Both the position numbers and the translations under genes were made by a program. A stretch of 18,356 nucleotides of DNA from Deltaproteobacteria bacterium UBA5329 (GTDB lineage: Bacteria; Desulfobacterota; Syntrophorhabdia; Syntrophorhabdales; Syntrophorhabdaceae): contig DHQV01000046.1 of NCBI GenBank assembly GCA_002408185.1, forward strand, positions 1-18,356. Direction: 5' to 3'. The number at the start of each line of letters is the position of its first letter. Position 1 is the first letter of the stretch. The notes under the pieces are model-generated. The model was not told the DNA's origin, searched no databases, and worked only from the letters and a program-made list of their open reading frames with translations. Shown here piece by piece: positions 7,633 to 13,999 of this stretch.

Positions 7633-8265
7633 CTATTGCTGTGTTGCTGCCGCTTTAGCGGCGATCAGGCCGGGAAGTATGGAGTGACGGAAGAAATGTG
7701 CGCAGGCGTCACGATGTGACTCGATATTTCTTACAATGTCCGAGTTCAGTGTATGCTCCGGGGTGTCGGAAACGAACTTGAATAGAAAGCACCTGACGTT
7801 GAAATGCCGGCATACCTGTGCCACTGACGCCCCTTCCATATCGGCAAGCTGGGCGTACGCCGCGGCGCCCTCTCTTTCCCCGGGGTCGCGCAGCGGGCTG
7901 TCCCGGGTGGACAGGGTGGCGAGAGGGAATCCTGGCAATATGTCGGGTGTGTGTTCGTGCGGGGTGCCGGCCTTCAGGTCCAGCCGGTCCGGTTCGATGA
8001 TCTTTGCAATATGGTAGATCTCTCCCGGCAAGTGCCGCCCGCTGGTGGAGCCCGAGGCGCCGATGTTGCATATGCAGGAAGGCTGGCAGGCCTGAATGAA
8101 ATATGTGGTTGCCATGGCTGAACACGTCTTCCCGATCCCCGAGATGACGAGGCGGACCTGCTCGTTGCCGTAGACGGGGAAGGGGCCGTCCTTTTCCTTG
8201 ACGAGGGAAAGGCCTGTGATGAAGGGGGCCGCCTCCAGCATGGTCGCCATGACGATCCCGATCAC
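7633..8265 (-). CDS. mqnB: Futalosine hydrolase / aminodeoxyfutalosine nucleosidase
   Basis: The 210-residue protein has the nucleoside phosphorylase/MTAN fold: IGIVMATMLEAAPF at the N-terminus with the conserved Glu11, ISGIGKTCSA (41-50), NIGASGS (67-73), ADMEGASVAQVC (141-152, ribose-binding Glu144) and FVSD (164-167) with the base-contacting Asp167. The family cleaves the purine from futalosine, or from its 6-amino form, to give dehypoxanthinyl futalosine, the substrate of MqnC. The retained Asp is what 6-amino-specific members (MTAN) use, so 6-amino-6-deoxyfutalosine may be the true substrate. It starts with GTG in a GTGA overlap with the mqnD stop (8262-8265), indicating coupled translation. 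Confidence 0.88.
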   Translation of the reverse strand: MIGIVMATMLEAAPFITGLSLVKEKDGPFPVYGNEQVRLVISGIGKTCSAMATTYFIQACQPSCICNIGASGSTSGRHLPGEIYHIAKIIEPDRLDLKAGTPHEHTPDILPGFPLATLSTRDSPLRDPGEREGAAAYAQLADMEGASVAQVCRHFNVRCFLFKFVSDTPEHTLNSDIVRNIESHRDACAHFFRHSILPGLIAAKAAATQQ

Positions 8266-9071
8266 AGAAGGCCCCTGTTTCGTGCCATTTCTTCGAGAGT
8301 TTCAACGGCCTGTGCGCCGGTACGGCCGAGGGAGAGCGAAAAGCCGTTCACGTACAGAGCTATGTGGTCCTGGATCACCTGGTCGTCCAGTTCTTGTGCA
8401 TGCTTCTTGATAAAACCTTCCGCTTCTTTCGGGTTTGCCATAGCATGGCCGATCGTTGCCCTGAGCAGGACCTCGATGGCCTCTTTATGCCCGGCCATAT
8501 CCCGGCGCAGGGCGATGCAGCCCAGGGGGATCGGCAGTCCGGTCTGTGATTCCCACCATGTGCCCAAGTCGATGATCTCTATGCAATCATACGCCGGATA
8601 TACGAACCGTCCTTCATGGATGATGAGTCCGGCATCATATTTGCCCGAGGAGACGCCCGGCAGTATCTCTTCGAATGAGGTGAAGACGATATTCTCACAT
8701 TCTCCTTGCCAGAGCCGCAGCAGGAGATAGGCCGTTGTATGGGGGCCCGGGACGGCGATCCTGGCGCCGCGCAAGGACCCGAGGGGTTGTTTCGCCACGA
8801 CGAGCGGGCCGCATCCGTATCCGAGGGCCGCACCGGCATCGAGCAGAGCGTAGTGTTCCCGGACCAGCAGGTATGCGTAGAAAGAGAGCTTGGTGACGGA
8901 ATGAGTCAGGGCAAAGGCCCGCCGGTTCAATTCTTCGACGTCGCTGATGAAAGGCTTGAAGCGAAAGGACTTCGTGTCGATCCTGCCGTTGACGAGCGCA
9001 TCAAAGATGAAAGTATCGTTCGGGCACGGCGAAAAAGCGATATCCATTTCGACGACGTCCGTGCCGCTCAT
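8262..9071 (-). CDS. mqnD: 1,4-dihydroxy-6-naphthoate synthase
   Basis: The 269-residue protein is a periplasmic-binding-protein-like fold enzyme. Its hallmark is the N-terminal AFSPCPNDTFIFDAL (12-26), followed by ALTHSVTKLSFYAY, the Gly-rich GAALGYGCGPLVV and GLIIHEGRF, all typical of MqnD. The enzyme converts cyclic dehypoxanthinyl futalosine into 1,4-dihydroxy-6-naphthoate in the cytoplasm. The reading frame stays open far upstream, but the ATG at 9071 is the sensible start: it overlaps the mqnC stop in an ATGA junction, and the usual N-terminus begins a few residues later. It follows mqnC and precedes mqnB with no gap. Confidence 0.95.
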   Translation of the reverse strand: MSGTDVVEMDIAFSPCPNDTFIFDALVNGRIDTKSFRFKPFISDVEELNRRAFALTHSVTKLSFYAYLLVREHYALLDAGAALGYGCGPLVVAKQPLGSLRGARIAVPGPHTTAYLLLRLWQGECENIVFTSFEEILPGVSSGKYDAGLIIHEGRFVYPAYDCIEIIDLGTWWESQTGLPIPLGCIALRRDMAGHKEAIEVLLRATIGHAMANPKEAEGFIKKHAQELDDQVIQDHIALYVNGFSLSLGRTGAQAVETLEEMARNRGLL

Positions 9072-10126
9072 GGGAAAACCTTCAGGACACGGTAATCGGA
9101 ATCTCTCTGGGCAGGTGTTTTGCCGGCATTTTTGATGATGTCGATCAGTTCGGTCATATTCGTCCTGGTCTTTATGCCCGTGGCCTTGACGACCGTTTCC
9201 TCCATCAGCACCCCACCCATGTCGTTGGCGCCCATGGCCAGCGCGATTTGCGCGAGCTTGAGGCCCTCCGTGAGCCACCCGGCCTGTATGTGGGCGATGT
9301 TGTCCAGGAAGATGCGTGAAACGGCGACGATCTTCAAATAGTCTATCCCTGTTGCCGACGGCACATTGTCCATGCGTGTATGGCCCGGCGAAAACGACCA
9401 GGGGATGAAGGCCCGCAGAATACCGGTGCGGTCCTGTGCGGTACGGACCATTTCGAGATGCTCGATACGCTCCTCCAGCGTCTCCCCCATCCCGTATGTC
9501 ATGGTAGCGCTTGACTTGAGACCGTGACGCGACAGGGTATCGATGACCTCCAGCCATTGCGCAGTGGTATGTTTCCTCGGGCTTACCCTGCTCCGTATCC
9601 GGTCGACGAGAATGTCCGACGCCCCGGGGACCGAGTCGAGGCCGGCGGCTTTCAGGCCCTCGACTGCCTCATCGAGGGAGATCTTTGACCGGCGTGCCAC
9701 GTGGATGATCTCTGCTGGGGAGAACGAATGCAGGTAGATGTCGGGGAAGCGGTGTTTGACCGTTTCGATCATGTCAAGATAGGTGTCAATGGTGTGCCGG
9801 GGATTGAGACCGCCCTGAAGCATTACCTGTGTTCCCCCGATGGATGCGAGCTCTTCGACTTTGGCCAGGATCTCATCCAGCGTGAGCTCGTAAGGCGCAA
9901 CGCGCCCTGCAAGTGCGTGGAAGGCGCAGAAGTCGCACGAGGCTTCACACACATTCGTGAAATTGATTATGCGGTCCAGGATGAAGCCCACCGTGTCCCC
10001 CGGGGAAACCAGAGACCTTCGGAACTCCGCGGCCATGCCAAGTTCGGGTATATTCCAGGAAAAAAGGCCGAGAGCTTCTTCCTTGTCGATCCTTTTCCCG
10101 TCGTATATCTTTTCTTCCAGGGTCAT
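9068..10126 (-). CDS. mqnC: Cyclic dehypoxanthinyl futalosine synthase (radical SAM)
   Basis: This is a 352-residue radical SAM enzyme. The cluster motif is CEASCDFC (Cys60, Cys64, Cys67; CX3CX2C), and further conserved elements are MLQGGLNP, LHSFSPAEI, DSVPGASDILVD and the C-terminal GANDMGGVLMEETV. It cyclises dehypoxanthinyl futalosine, which MqnB produces. A [4Fe-4S] cluster is needed, so assembly favours anaerobic conditions. The open frame extends well upstream of the gene, but the ATG at 10126 overlaps the mqnA stop in an ATGA junction and matches the usual N-terminus. MqnE, two genes upstream, is the related radical SAM enzyme of the same pathway. Confidence 0.96.
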   Translation of the reverse strand: MTLEEKIYDGKRIDKEEALGLFSWNIPELGMAAEFRRSLVSPGDTVGFILDRIINFTNVCEASCDFCAFHALAGRVAPYELTLDEILAKVEELASIGGTQVMLQGGLNPRHTIDTYLDMIETVKHRFPDIYLHSFSPAEIIHVARRSKISLDEAVEGLKAAGLDSVPGASDILVDRIRSRVSPRKHTTAQWLEVIDTLSRHGLKSSATMTYGMGETLEERIEHLEMVRTAQDRTGILRAFIPWSFSPGHTRMDNVPSATGIDYLKIVAVSRIFLDNIAHIQAGWLTEGLKLAQIALAMGANDMGGVLMEETVVKATGIKTRTNMTELIDIIKNAGKTPAQRDSDYRVLKVFP

Positions 10127-10995
10127 TTTCTCAGTGCTCCATTGTTCTTCAAAGATATGTGCATACCGTCTTCCGTCGCCCGTTGCGGAAGGTCCAGTAA
10201 TTTCAGCCCTCCCACCTTCCTGATCAGCCCGAGTTCGCCGGCGCTTAGCAGATAGAAGACAAGCGCCTCTTTCCGAATGTCGGTGAAGGAGTACTGGAGC
10301 ACGCGGTAGTATGCGTCGATATCGCTTTTGATCAGCGGATACTTTCCCCTGGCTTTTTGGATGAGCCTTTGGCGTTCCGACTCCAGGCAGAAAAGGGATC
10401 GAGTGTAGGAATGCACGATCGCCTCGACGGCCTTGAGGGAGTTGCTGACCGCGGATTCCCGGACCGCAAAGACGGCAAAGACCACGGGGTGACCGGTCTT
10501 CTCGAGCCACAGGGAGCCAAGGTCATAGACGTGTTCGGCTGGCTTTTGCAGCATCGCGTCGTTCCCGATGATGAGGGCGGCATCAATTCCCTGGCCGGTC
10601 AACCAAGGGTTCGGGTCGGCGGGGACATAGACGGGCTCAATGGCGTAGTATTTCCGCATCAGGACTTTTAAGAGCACCTCGGAAGTATGCGATGCACGGG
10701 ACAAACCGACGGTTTTCCCATCGAGTTCTTCGATAGGGAGCCGGCTGGCGAGAATGACAGACTGTACATAACCATTGGAACTGATGCAGAAATCGGGAAG
10801 AAGGACGACGCTCTCTTCGAGGTTTGCGTATGAGGCGGCGGAGATCGGGCTCAAGTCGAGCTCCCCTGTGCCCATCATGCGATTCAGGACGCTGGGATAA
10901 CCGGGGTGGATACGGACATCCGGCAGGGGTTCGTTTTCAAACATGTGATAGTAGAGCGGATAGCAGTTCAGGTAATCGATGTAGCCGAGATTCAT
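10123..10995 (-). CDS. mqnA: Chorismate dehydratase
   Basis: The 290-residue protein has the MqnA pattern: GYIDYLNCYPLYY (4-16), LSPISAASYA (53-62), SNGYVQSVILAS, a VGLSRASHTSEVLLKVL element and DAALIIGNDAM. Like MqnD it has a solute-binding-protein fold used as an enzyme. It dehydrates chorismate to 3-[(1-carboxyvinyl)oxy]benzoate, the first committed step of the futalosine route. No signal peptide is present, as expected for a cytoplasmic enzyme. Its ATG overlaps the mqnE stop (10992-10995) and its stop overlaps the mqnC ATG, so it is embedded in a chain of coupled genes. Confidence 0.95.
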   Translation of the reverse strand: MNLGYIDYLNCYPLYYHMFENEPLPDVRIHPGYPSVLNRMMGTGELDLSPISAASYANLEESVVLLPDFCISSNGYVQSVILASRLPIEELDGKTVGLSRASHTSEVLLKVLMRKYYAIEPVYVPADPNPWLTGQGIDAALIIGNDAMLQKPAEHVYDLGSLWLEKTGHPVVFAVFAVRESAVSNSLKAVEAIVHSYTRSLFCLESERQRLIQKARGKYPLIKSDIDAYYRVLQYSFTDIRKEALVFYLLSAGELGLIRKVGGLKLLDLPQRATEDGMHISLKNNGALRK

Positions 10996-12110
10996 GACGC
11001 TCGTATTACCCCGTAGCTTGCCACAGACCTTACCGGCTTAAGGCCGGAGCTTTCGATGAGTCTCTTGATATGCTGCTCGCTGCCCGCGTCCGGTGTGGAG
11101 GCTCCCGCGGCATGCACCACCTTTTCGTTGTTGTAGGTCCCGCCGAGGTCATCCACGCCGAAATGCAGGAGCACCTGCGCCATTTTTTCCCCTAGGTACA
11201 TCCACAAGGCCTTCAGGTGGGGAATGTTGTGCAGGAAGATCCTGCTTGCCGAAAACAGGCGTATCTCGTCAAGGCCTGTAGGCTGGGCCCGCTTTGAACT
11301 GATCCCCATCCCGGAGTCATGGTAGCACAGGGGCACGAACGTCTTGAATCCCCCGGTCTCATCTTGGAGGGACCTCAGGTGCGAAAGGTGATGCACGATG
11401 TCCTCCGGCCGCTCGAGGTGGTTGTAAAGCAATGTGGCATTGGTTTTCAGGCCGAGCCCGTGCGCGATCTTCATGATCTCGAGCCAGCGCTTTCCGGAGA
11501 TCTTCCGGGGAGCAATTTGGTTCCTTATGGCCGGATCGAAAATCTCAGCCCCGCCTCCCGGAAGGGCCCCCAATCCTGCGTTTTTCATGCGGGCAAACAC
11601 CTCTTCGATGGAGAGGTTGTTGACGCGCGCAAAATAGTCATATTCCACGGCGGTGAAGGCGACGATGAATATGTCGGGCTTTACGGATTTGATCCTTGCA
11701 AGCATTTCCTCAAAATAGCCGATCTTCAGCCCGGGGTTGAGGCCGCCTACAATATGAACCTCATCGATACCCGACAAAACGGCCCCTCTTACCCTCTCCT
11801 CGATCCCCTCGAGGGTCAGGGTATAAGCGTCGGCATCACCTTCGGAACGCGAGAACGCGCATAACGGGCACCGCAGCTCGCAGACGTTCGTGTAGTTCAG
11901 GTTCATATTTACGCCATAGTATGTAGTGTCCCCGTGCAGCTTTGTCCTCAAGGCGTGGGCGATCAGCCCGAGTTCGAGGATATCGGATGTGGTGAGCATG
12001 TACAGCGCGTCGGACTCGTCCACAGCGAGGTCGCTGCCAACCTTCTCAGCGATAGCCTGAAGCCTTCTGTTCCTGACCCTGCCGATTAGCTTCTCGAACA
12101 TTGTTTCCAT
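10992..12110 (-). CDS. mqnE: Aminodeoxyfutalosine synthase (radical SAM)
   Basis: The 372-residue radical SAM enzyme has cluster Cys residues in CELRCPLC (77, 81, 84). Typical MqnE features follow: HIVGGLNP, AFTAVEYDYFA, LGALPGGGAEIFD, FVPLCYHDSGM and DDLGGTYNNEKVVHAAG near the C-terminus. It joins the MqnA product to an adenosyl radical from SAM, giving 6-amino-6-deoxyfutalosine. It is the first gene of the operon. The ATG at 12110 has only a weak ribosome site (a GGAAAA stretch about 12 bases upstream). An alternative ATG three codons later is equally plausible. A good promoter lies about 80 bp upstream. Confidence 0.95.
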   Translation of the reverse strand: METMFEKLIGRVRNRRLQAIAEKVGSDLAVDESDALYMLTTSDILELGLIAHALRTKLHGDTTYYGVNMNLNYTNVCELRCPLCAFSRSEGDADAYTLTLEGIEERVRGAVLSGIDEVHIVGGLNPGLKIGYFEEMLARIKSVKPDIFIVAFTAVEYDYFARVNNLSIEEVFARMKNAGLGALPGGGAEIFDPAIRNQIAPRKISGKRWLEIMKIAHGLGLKTNATLLYNHLERPEDIVHHLSHLRSLQDETGGFKTFVPLCYHDSGMGISSKRAQPTGLDEIRLFSASRIFLHNIPHLKALWMYLGEKMAQVLLHFGVDDLGGTYNNEKVVHAAGASTPDAGSEQHIKRLIESSGLKPVRSVASYGVIRAS

Positions 12111-12190
12111 TTACTATATTTTTTCCGATAGGGTTGGCGGACTGCGGAATGGGTTACTCGTATGCAAGCGCCTGTCTCTATAGAAATATG

Positions 12191-12219
12191 AATATATAAG
12201 AACAGTGCCGGTGAGTCAA
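12191..12219 (-). promoter_or_regulatory. Promoter of the mqn operon
   Basis: On the minus strand, -35 TTGACT (12214-12219), a 17-bp spacer and -10 TATATT (12191-12196, 5 of 6) give a strong sigma-70 type promoter. The predicted start near 12184 leaves a leader of about 74 bases before mqnE. The box lies in the 167-bp gap after DAHP synthase, so the operon can be expressed independently of that gene. Confidence 0.65.
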
Positions 12220-12277
12220 GGACAATCTCCCGCCGCTATGTGGCAGACGCCAGATATCCCGTCTATCTCCATACAGT

Positions 12278-13090
12278 TCATTGCATGCTGTCAATAAACT
12301 GATGGAGCGGGCGTACTTTTTCCATCATCATCAGGAACTGGTCGGGGGTCAGAGTCTGCTCTTTGTCGGAGAGGGCGTTTTCCGGCCTTATGTGGACTTC
12401 GACGATGATGCCGTCTGCTCCCGCAGCAACGGCTGCAAGGCACATCGAGGTCACGAGGCTTGCTTTGCCCACCGCGTGTGAAGGGTCGATGATAATTGGA
12501 AGGTGCGTGAGTTCCCTCATCACGGGAATTGCGCTCATATCGAGGGTGTTCCTGGTATATGTTTCGAAAGTCCGTATCCCTCTTTCGCACAGCACGACGT
12601 TGGGATTTCCTTCGTTGAGTATGTATTCGGCGCAGTTCAGCCATTCCTCTATGGTGGAGTTCATGCCCCGCTTCAGCAAAACCGGCTTGTTTGCTTTTCC
12701 CACCTCTTTCAGGAGAGAGTAGTTCTGCATGTTCCTTGTACCGATCTGGAGCATGTCCGCATACTCGCATACCAGCGGTACGTCGCGCGAATCGACCACT
12801 TCGGTGACGATCGGCAGGCCCGTTTCTTCTTTTGCTTTTTTAAGAATTTTCAACCCTTCCAACCCGAGCCCCTGAAATGCATAGGGCGAGCTTCTCGCCT
12901 TGAAAGCGCCTCCGCGAAGGGCATCCGCCCCCCTTATCTTAACCGCGCGGGCGGTTCCGACCGTTTGATCTTCGCTTTCGACGCTGCAGGGGCCCGCTAT
13001 AACGGTGAATCCTTCACCTATGCATATGTTGTCGACCAGCACGGCAGTTTTGTCCCGGTCCTTCAACGAGGCGAGTTTTATATTGTTCAT
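12278..13090 (-). CDS. aroF: 3-deoxy-7-phosphoheptulonate (DAHP) synthase, type I-beta, core-only
   Basis: The 270-residue enzyme shows the complete DAHP synthase signature: AGPCSVES (32-39, metal Cys35), RGGAFKARSSPYAFQGLG (59-76), LQIGTRNMQN (114-123), VLLKRG (137-142), CERGIRTFE (168-176), DPSHAVG (202-208, His205) and VEVHIRPENALSDKEQ (230-245, Glu231 and Asp242). The GGAFKxRxSPY motif distinguishes it from KDO-8-phosphate synthase. The enzyme condenses PEP and erythrose-4-phosphate, the first step of the shikimate pathway. Only the barrel core is present, with at most about 25 residues before it. The ferredoxin-like, ACT or chorismate-mutase domains that give other members feedback control are missing, which fits control at the RNA level instead. 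The ATG at 13090 follows a GGAG. It lies upstream of mqnE in the same direction and feeds chorismate to that pathway. Confidence 0.93.
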   Translation of the reverse strand: MNNIKLASLKDRDKTAVLVDNICIGEGFTVIAGPCSVESEDQTVGTARAVKIRGADALRGGAFKARSSPYAFQGLGLEGLKILKKAKEETGLPIVTEVVDSRDVPLVCEYADMLQIGTRNMQNYSLLKEVGKANKPVLLKRGMNSTIEEWLNCAEYILNEGNPNVVLCERGIRTFETYTRNTLDMSAIPVMRELTHLPIIIDPSHAVGKASLVTSMCLAAVAAGADGIIVEVHIRPENALSDKEQTLTPDQFLMMMEKVRPLHQFIDSMQ

Positions 13091-13284
13091 AGCGGTCTCC
13101 GGTCACGTATGCCTGGGTTGGTCAAGCCAGAAGAAGCCCCCCGCACTAAAAAAAGGTCATGAGAAATTCCATGACCTTCATATAATGAAAAAGAATGGAT
13201 GTGCCTGCGGCCCGTTGCGTGTTCATAGTCAGATAAAGAACTCCCTGCGTGCATATTCTTCCCGCAGGTATCAAAGCCTTTCAT
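13087..13284 (-). CDS. Possible leader ORF upstream of DAHP synthase
   Basis: A 65-codon frame starts at ATG 13284, preceded by GGGGA about nine bases upstream. It runs through the terminator hairpin and ends in a TGA that overlaps the DAHP synthase ATG (ATGA, 13087-13090). Codon content is unremarkable: Phe at 4, 32 and 45, Tyr at 20 and 35, no Trp and no aromatic runs. It could be a regulatory leader whose translation affects the hairpin and couples to the enzyme gene, or a chance open frame. No protein family is recognised. Confidence 0.25.
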   Translation of the reverse strand: MKGFDTCGKNMHAGSSLSDYEHATGRRHIHSFSLYEGHGISHDLFLVRGASSGLTNPGIRDRRPL

Positions 13285-13313
13285 GGTGCATTTCCCCAGA
13301 GGAGAAACATATC
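13091..13313 (-). promoter_or_regulatory. Long structured leader of DAHP synthase with probable attenuator
   Basis: The predicted transcript leader is about 220 bases long. It contains a segment CCTGCGG (13268-13262) that can pair either with CGCAGG nearby (13249-13244) or with CCGCAGG further on (13210-13204), followed by an intrinsic terminator (13178-13148) placed 57 bases before the start codon. Small frames lie in the leader: one at 13310 (MFLLWGNAP then stop, containing Phe and Trp), the 65-codon frame at 13284, and a 26-codon frame within the last third. I see no T-box consensus. The mechanism (leader peptide, RNA-binding protein or ligand) cannot be decided from sequence. Confidence 0.55.
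13148..13178 (-). terminator. Intrinsic terminator in the DAHP synthase leader (attenuator)
   Basis: Read on the minus strand, AAGGTCATG (13178-13170), an 8-base loop and CATGACCTT (13161-13153) form a perfect 9-bp stem whose 3' end merges into seven T residues (13154-13148). The gene upstream (dodecin) is transcribed the other way, so no other minus-strand transcript needs a terminator here. Confidence 0.75.
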
Positions 13314-13319
13314 GCGTAT

Positions 13320-13348
13320 ACTTTAATACAATGCGTATTTCCAGTCAA
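13320..13348 (-). promoter_or_regulatory. Putative promoter of DAHP synthase
   Basis: On the minus strand, -35 TTGACT (13343-13348), a 17-bp spacer and -10 TAAAGT (13320-13325, 4 of 6) lie upstream of the leader. Transcription would start near 13313, about 220 bases before the start codon and well before the terminator hairpin. Confidence 0.55.
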
Positions 13349-13394
13349 GAAAACCAAGGGTTGGGCCAGTGTCTCCCCGGTCCTCCAAGCTGCC

Positions 13395-13422
13395 TTGACA
13401 TGCCCCCCGTCTGTGCTATTAA
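13395..13422 (+). promoter_or_regulatory. Putative promoter of the dodecin-like gene
   Basis: A consensus -35 TTGACA (13395-13400), a 16-bp spacer and -10 TATTAA (13417-13422) point right, back to back with the DAHP synthase promoter. The leader would be about 40 bases, ending in an AAAGGAGG ribosome site. Confidence 0.55.
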
Positions 13423-13467
13423 GAAGATATATGCCTTTATAGAGTGGAAAAGTAAAAGGAGGCTAAT

Positions 13468-13737
13468 ATGTCGGGCAGTGTGTACGTTGTCGATGAAATT
13501 GTGGGCACCAGTACGGAGTCGTGGGAAGATGCAATCAATCACGCCATAGAGACTGCCGCAAGGACACTTGAGGATCTCCGTGTTGGTGAGGTGGTGAAGC
13601 AAGACGTCACTCTCGAAAATGGAAAAGTGGCGATGTACAGGGTAAGGGTCAATATTTCGTTCAAGTATCACCCGGATGCGATCGGACCGCATTACGTTGA
13701 AAGGGTCTACGGAGGTAAGGGTAAGGCCGAGAAGTGA
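13468..13737 (+). CDS. Dodecin-like flavin-binding protein, Trp-less variant
   Basis: The protein has 89 residues. Residues 4-65 match the dodecin fold: VYVVDEIVGTSTESWEDAINHAI (strand and amphipathic helix), AARTLEDL, then strands EVVKQDVTLENGK and YRVRVNISFKY. Dodecins form hollow dodecamers that store or buffer flavins in the cytoplasm, stacking each isoalloxazine ring against a Trp and contacting it with a Gln. Aligned on the family, the Gln is kept (Gln45), but the Trp position carries Glu41 (VGEVVKQ where WVKEQ is usual). A C-terminal extension of about 20 residues (PDAIGPHYVERVYGGKGKAEK) is longer than usual. AAAGGAGG sits seven bases before the ATG, a very strong ribosome site. It is divergent from DAHP synthase. 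Flavin binding is therefore uncertain. Confidence 0.8.
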   Translation: MSGSVYVVDEIVGTSTESWEDAINHAIETAARTLEDLRVGEVVKQDVTLENGKVAMYRVRVNISFKYHPDAIGPHYVERVYGGKGKAEK

Positions 13738-13823
13738 AAAGAGGAACGTCTCTCTTATTTATGATGGCAGAACAATAAAAAGACCGGGACAGGAAACAAT
13801 TGTTAAATTGTTGAAATAATTAA

Positions 13824-13908
13824 TGCCTGGGACGAGAATCGAACTCGTACAGTGACAAGCACCGAGGGATTTTAAGTCCCTTGCGTCTACCTATTCCGCC
13901 ACCCAGGC
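13824..13908 (-). tRNA. tRNA-Leu (UAA)
   Basis: An 85-nt gene on the minus strand. The acceptor stem GCCTGGG (13908-13902) pairs with CCCAGGC (13831-13825), with discriminator A at 13824. The anticodon stem AGGGA/TCCCT encloses the loop CTTAAAA with anticodon TAA, which reads UUA/UUG Leu codons. A long variable arm (class II tRNA) and a T arm containing GTTCGATTC are visible. CCA is not encoded. No other RNA gene is adjacent. Confidence 0.95.
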
Positions 13909-13916
13909 ATCCATTC

Positions 13917-13945
13917 TTTATAATAATAAAATATCGGGTTGTCAA
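13917..13945 (-). promoter_or_regulatory. Promoter of tRNA-Leu
   Basis: On the minus strand, -35 TTGACA (13940-13945), exactly 17 bp and -10 TATAAA (13917-13922, 5 of 6) lie directly before the tRNA. This is the closest match to consensus in the window. Confidence 0.8.
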
Positions 13946-13963
13946 ACAGAAAGACCCGCTTTA

Positions 13964-13992
13964 TTGACAGTCGGCGGTTTTTCACATATTCT
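13964..13992 (+). promoter_or_regulatory. Promoter of plsY, predicting a leaderless mRNA
   Basis: A consensus -35 TTGACA (13964-13969), 17 bp and -10 TATTCT (13987-13992) place the transcript start at about 13999-14000, on or next to the A of the plsY ATG (14000). An inverted repeat TTCACA-TATTC-TGTGAA (13981-13997) overlaps the -10 box and could be an operator. Confidence 0.55.
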
Positions 13993-13999
13993 GTGAAAT

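Noticed and set aside
8262..9557. A 431-codon frame that would extend MqnD upstream
   Set aside because: The extra N-terminal part lies inside mqnC in another frame and looks non-protein-like. The ATGA overlap at 9068-9071 and the normal MqnD N-terminus give the true start.
9068..10510. A 480-codon frame that would extend MqnC upstream
   Set aside because: The extension lies within mqnA. The start at 10126, overlapping the mqnA stop, matches the family length.
12503..13162. A 219-codon plus-strand frame opposite DAHP synthase
   Set aside because: The minus-strand gene carries the full DAHP synthase signature; the opposite frame has none.
13739..13760. AAGAG/CTCTT hairpin directly after the dodecin stop as a terminator
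   Set aside because: The stem is only five bp and the following T stretch is interrupted; too weak to call.
13795..13812. AACAATT/AATTGTT hairpin between dodecin and tRNA-Leu as a terminator
   Set aside because: The stem is mostly AT, with only one GC pair, and no T-run follows it on either strand, so the case for a terminator is weak.
13824..13945. The tRNA gene as an attachment site for an integrated element
   Set aside because: No integrase, no duplicated tRNA 3' end and only housekeeping genes are visible on either side.
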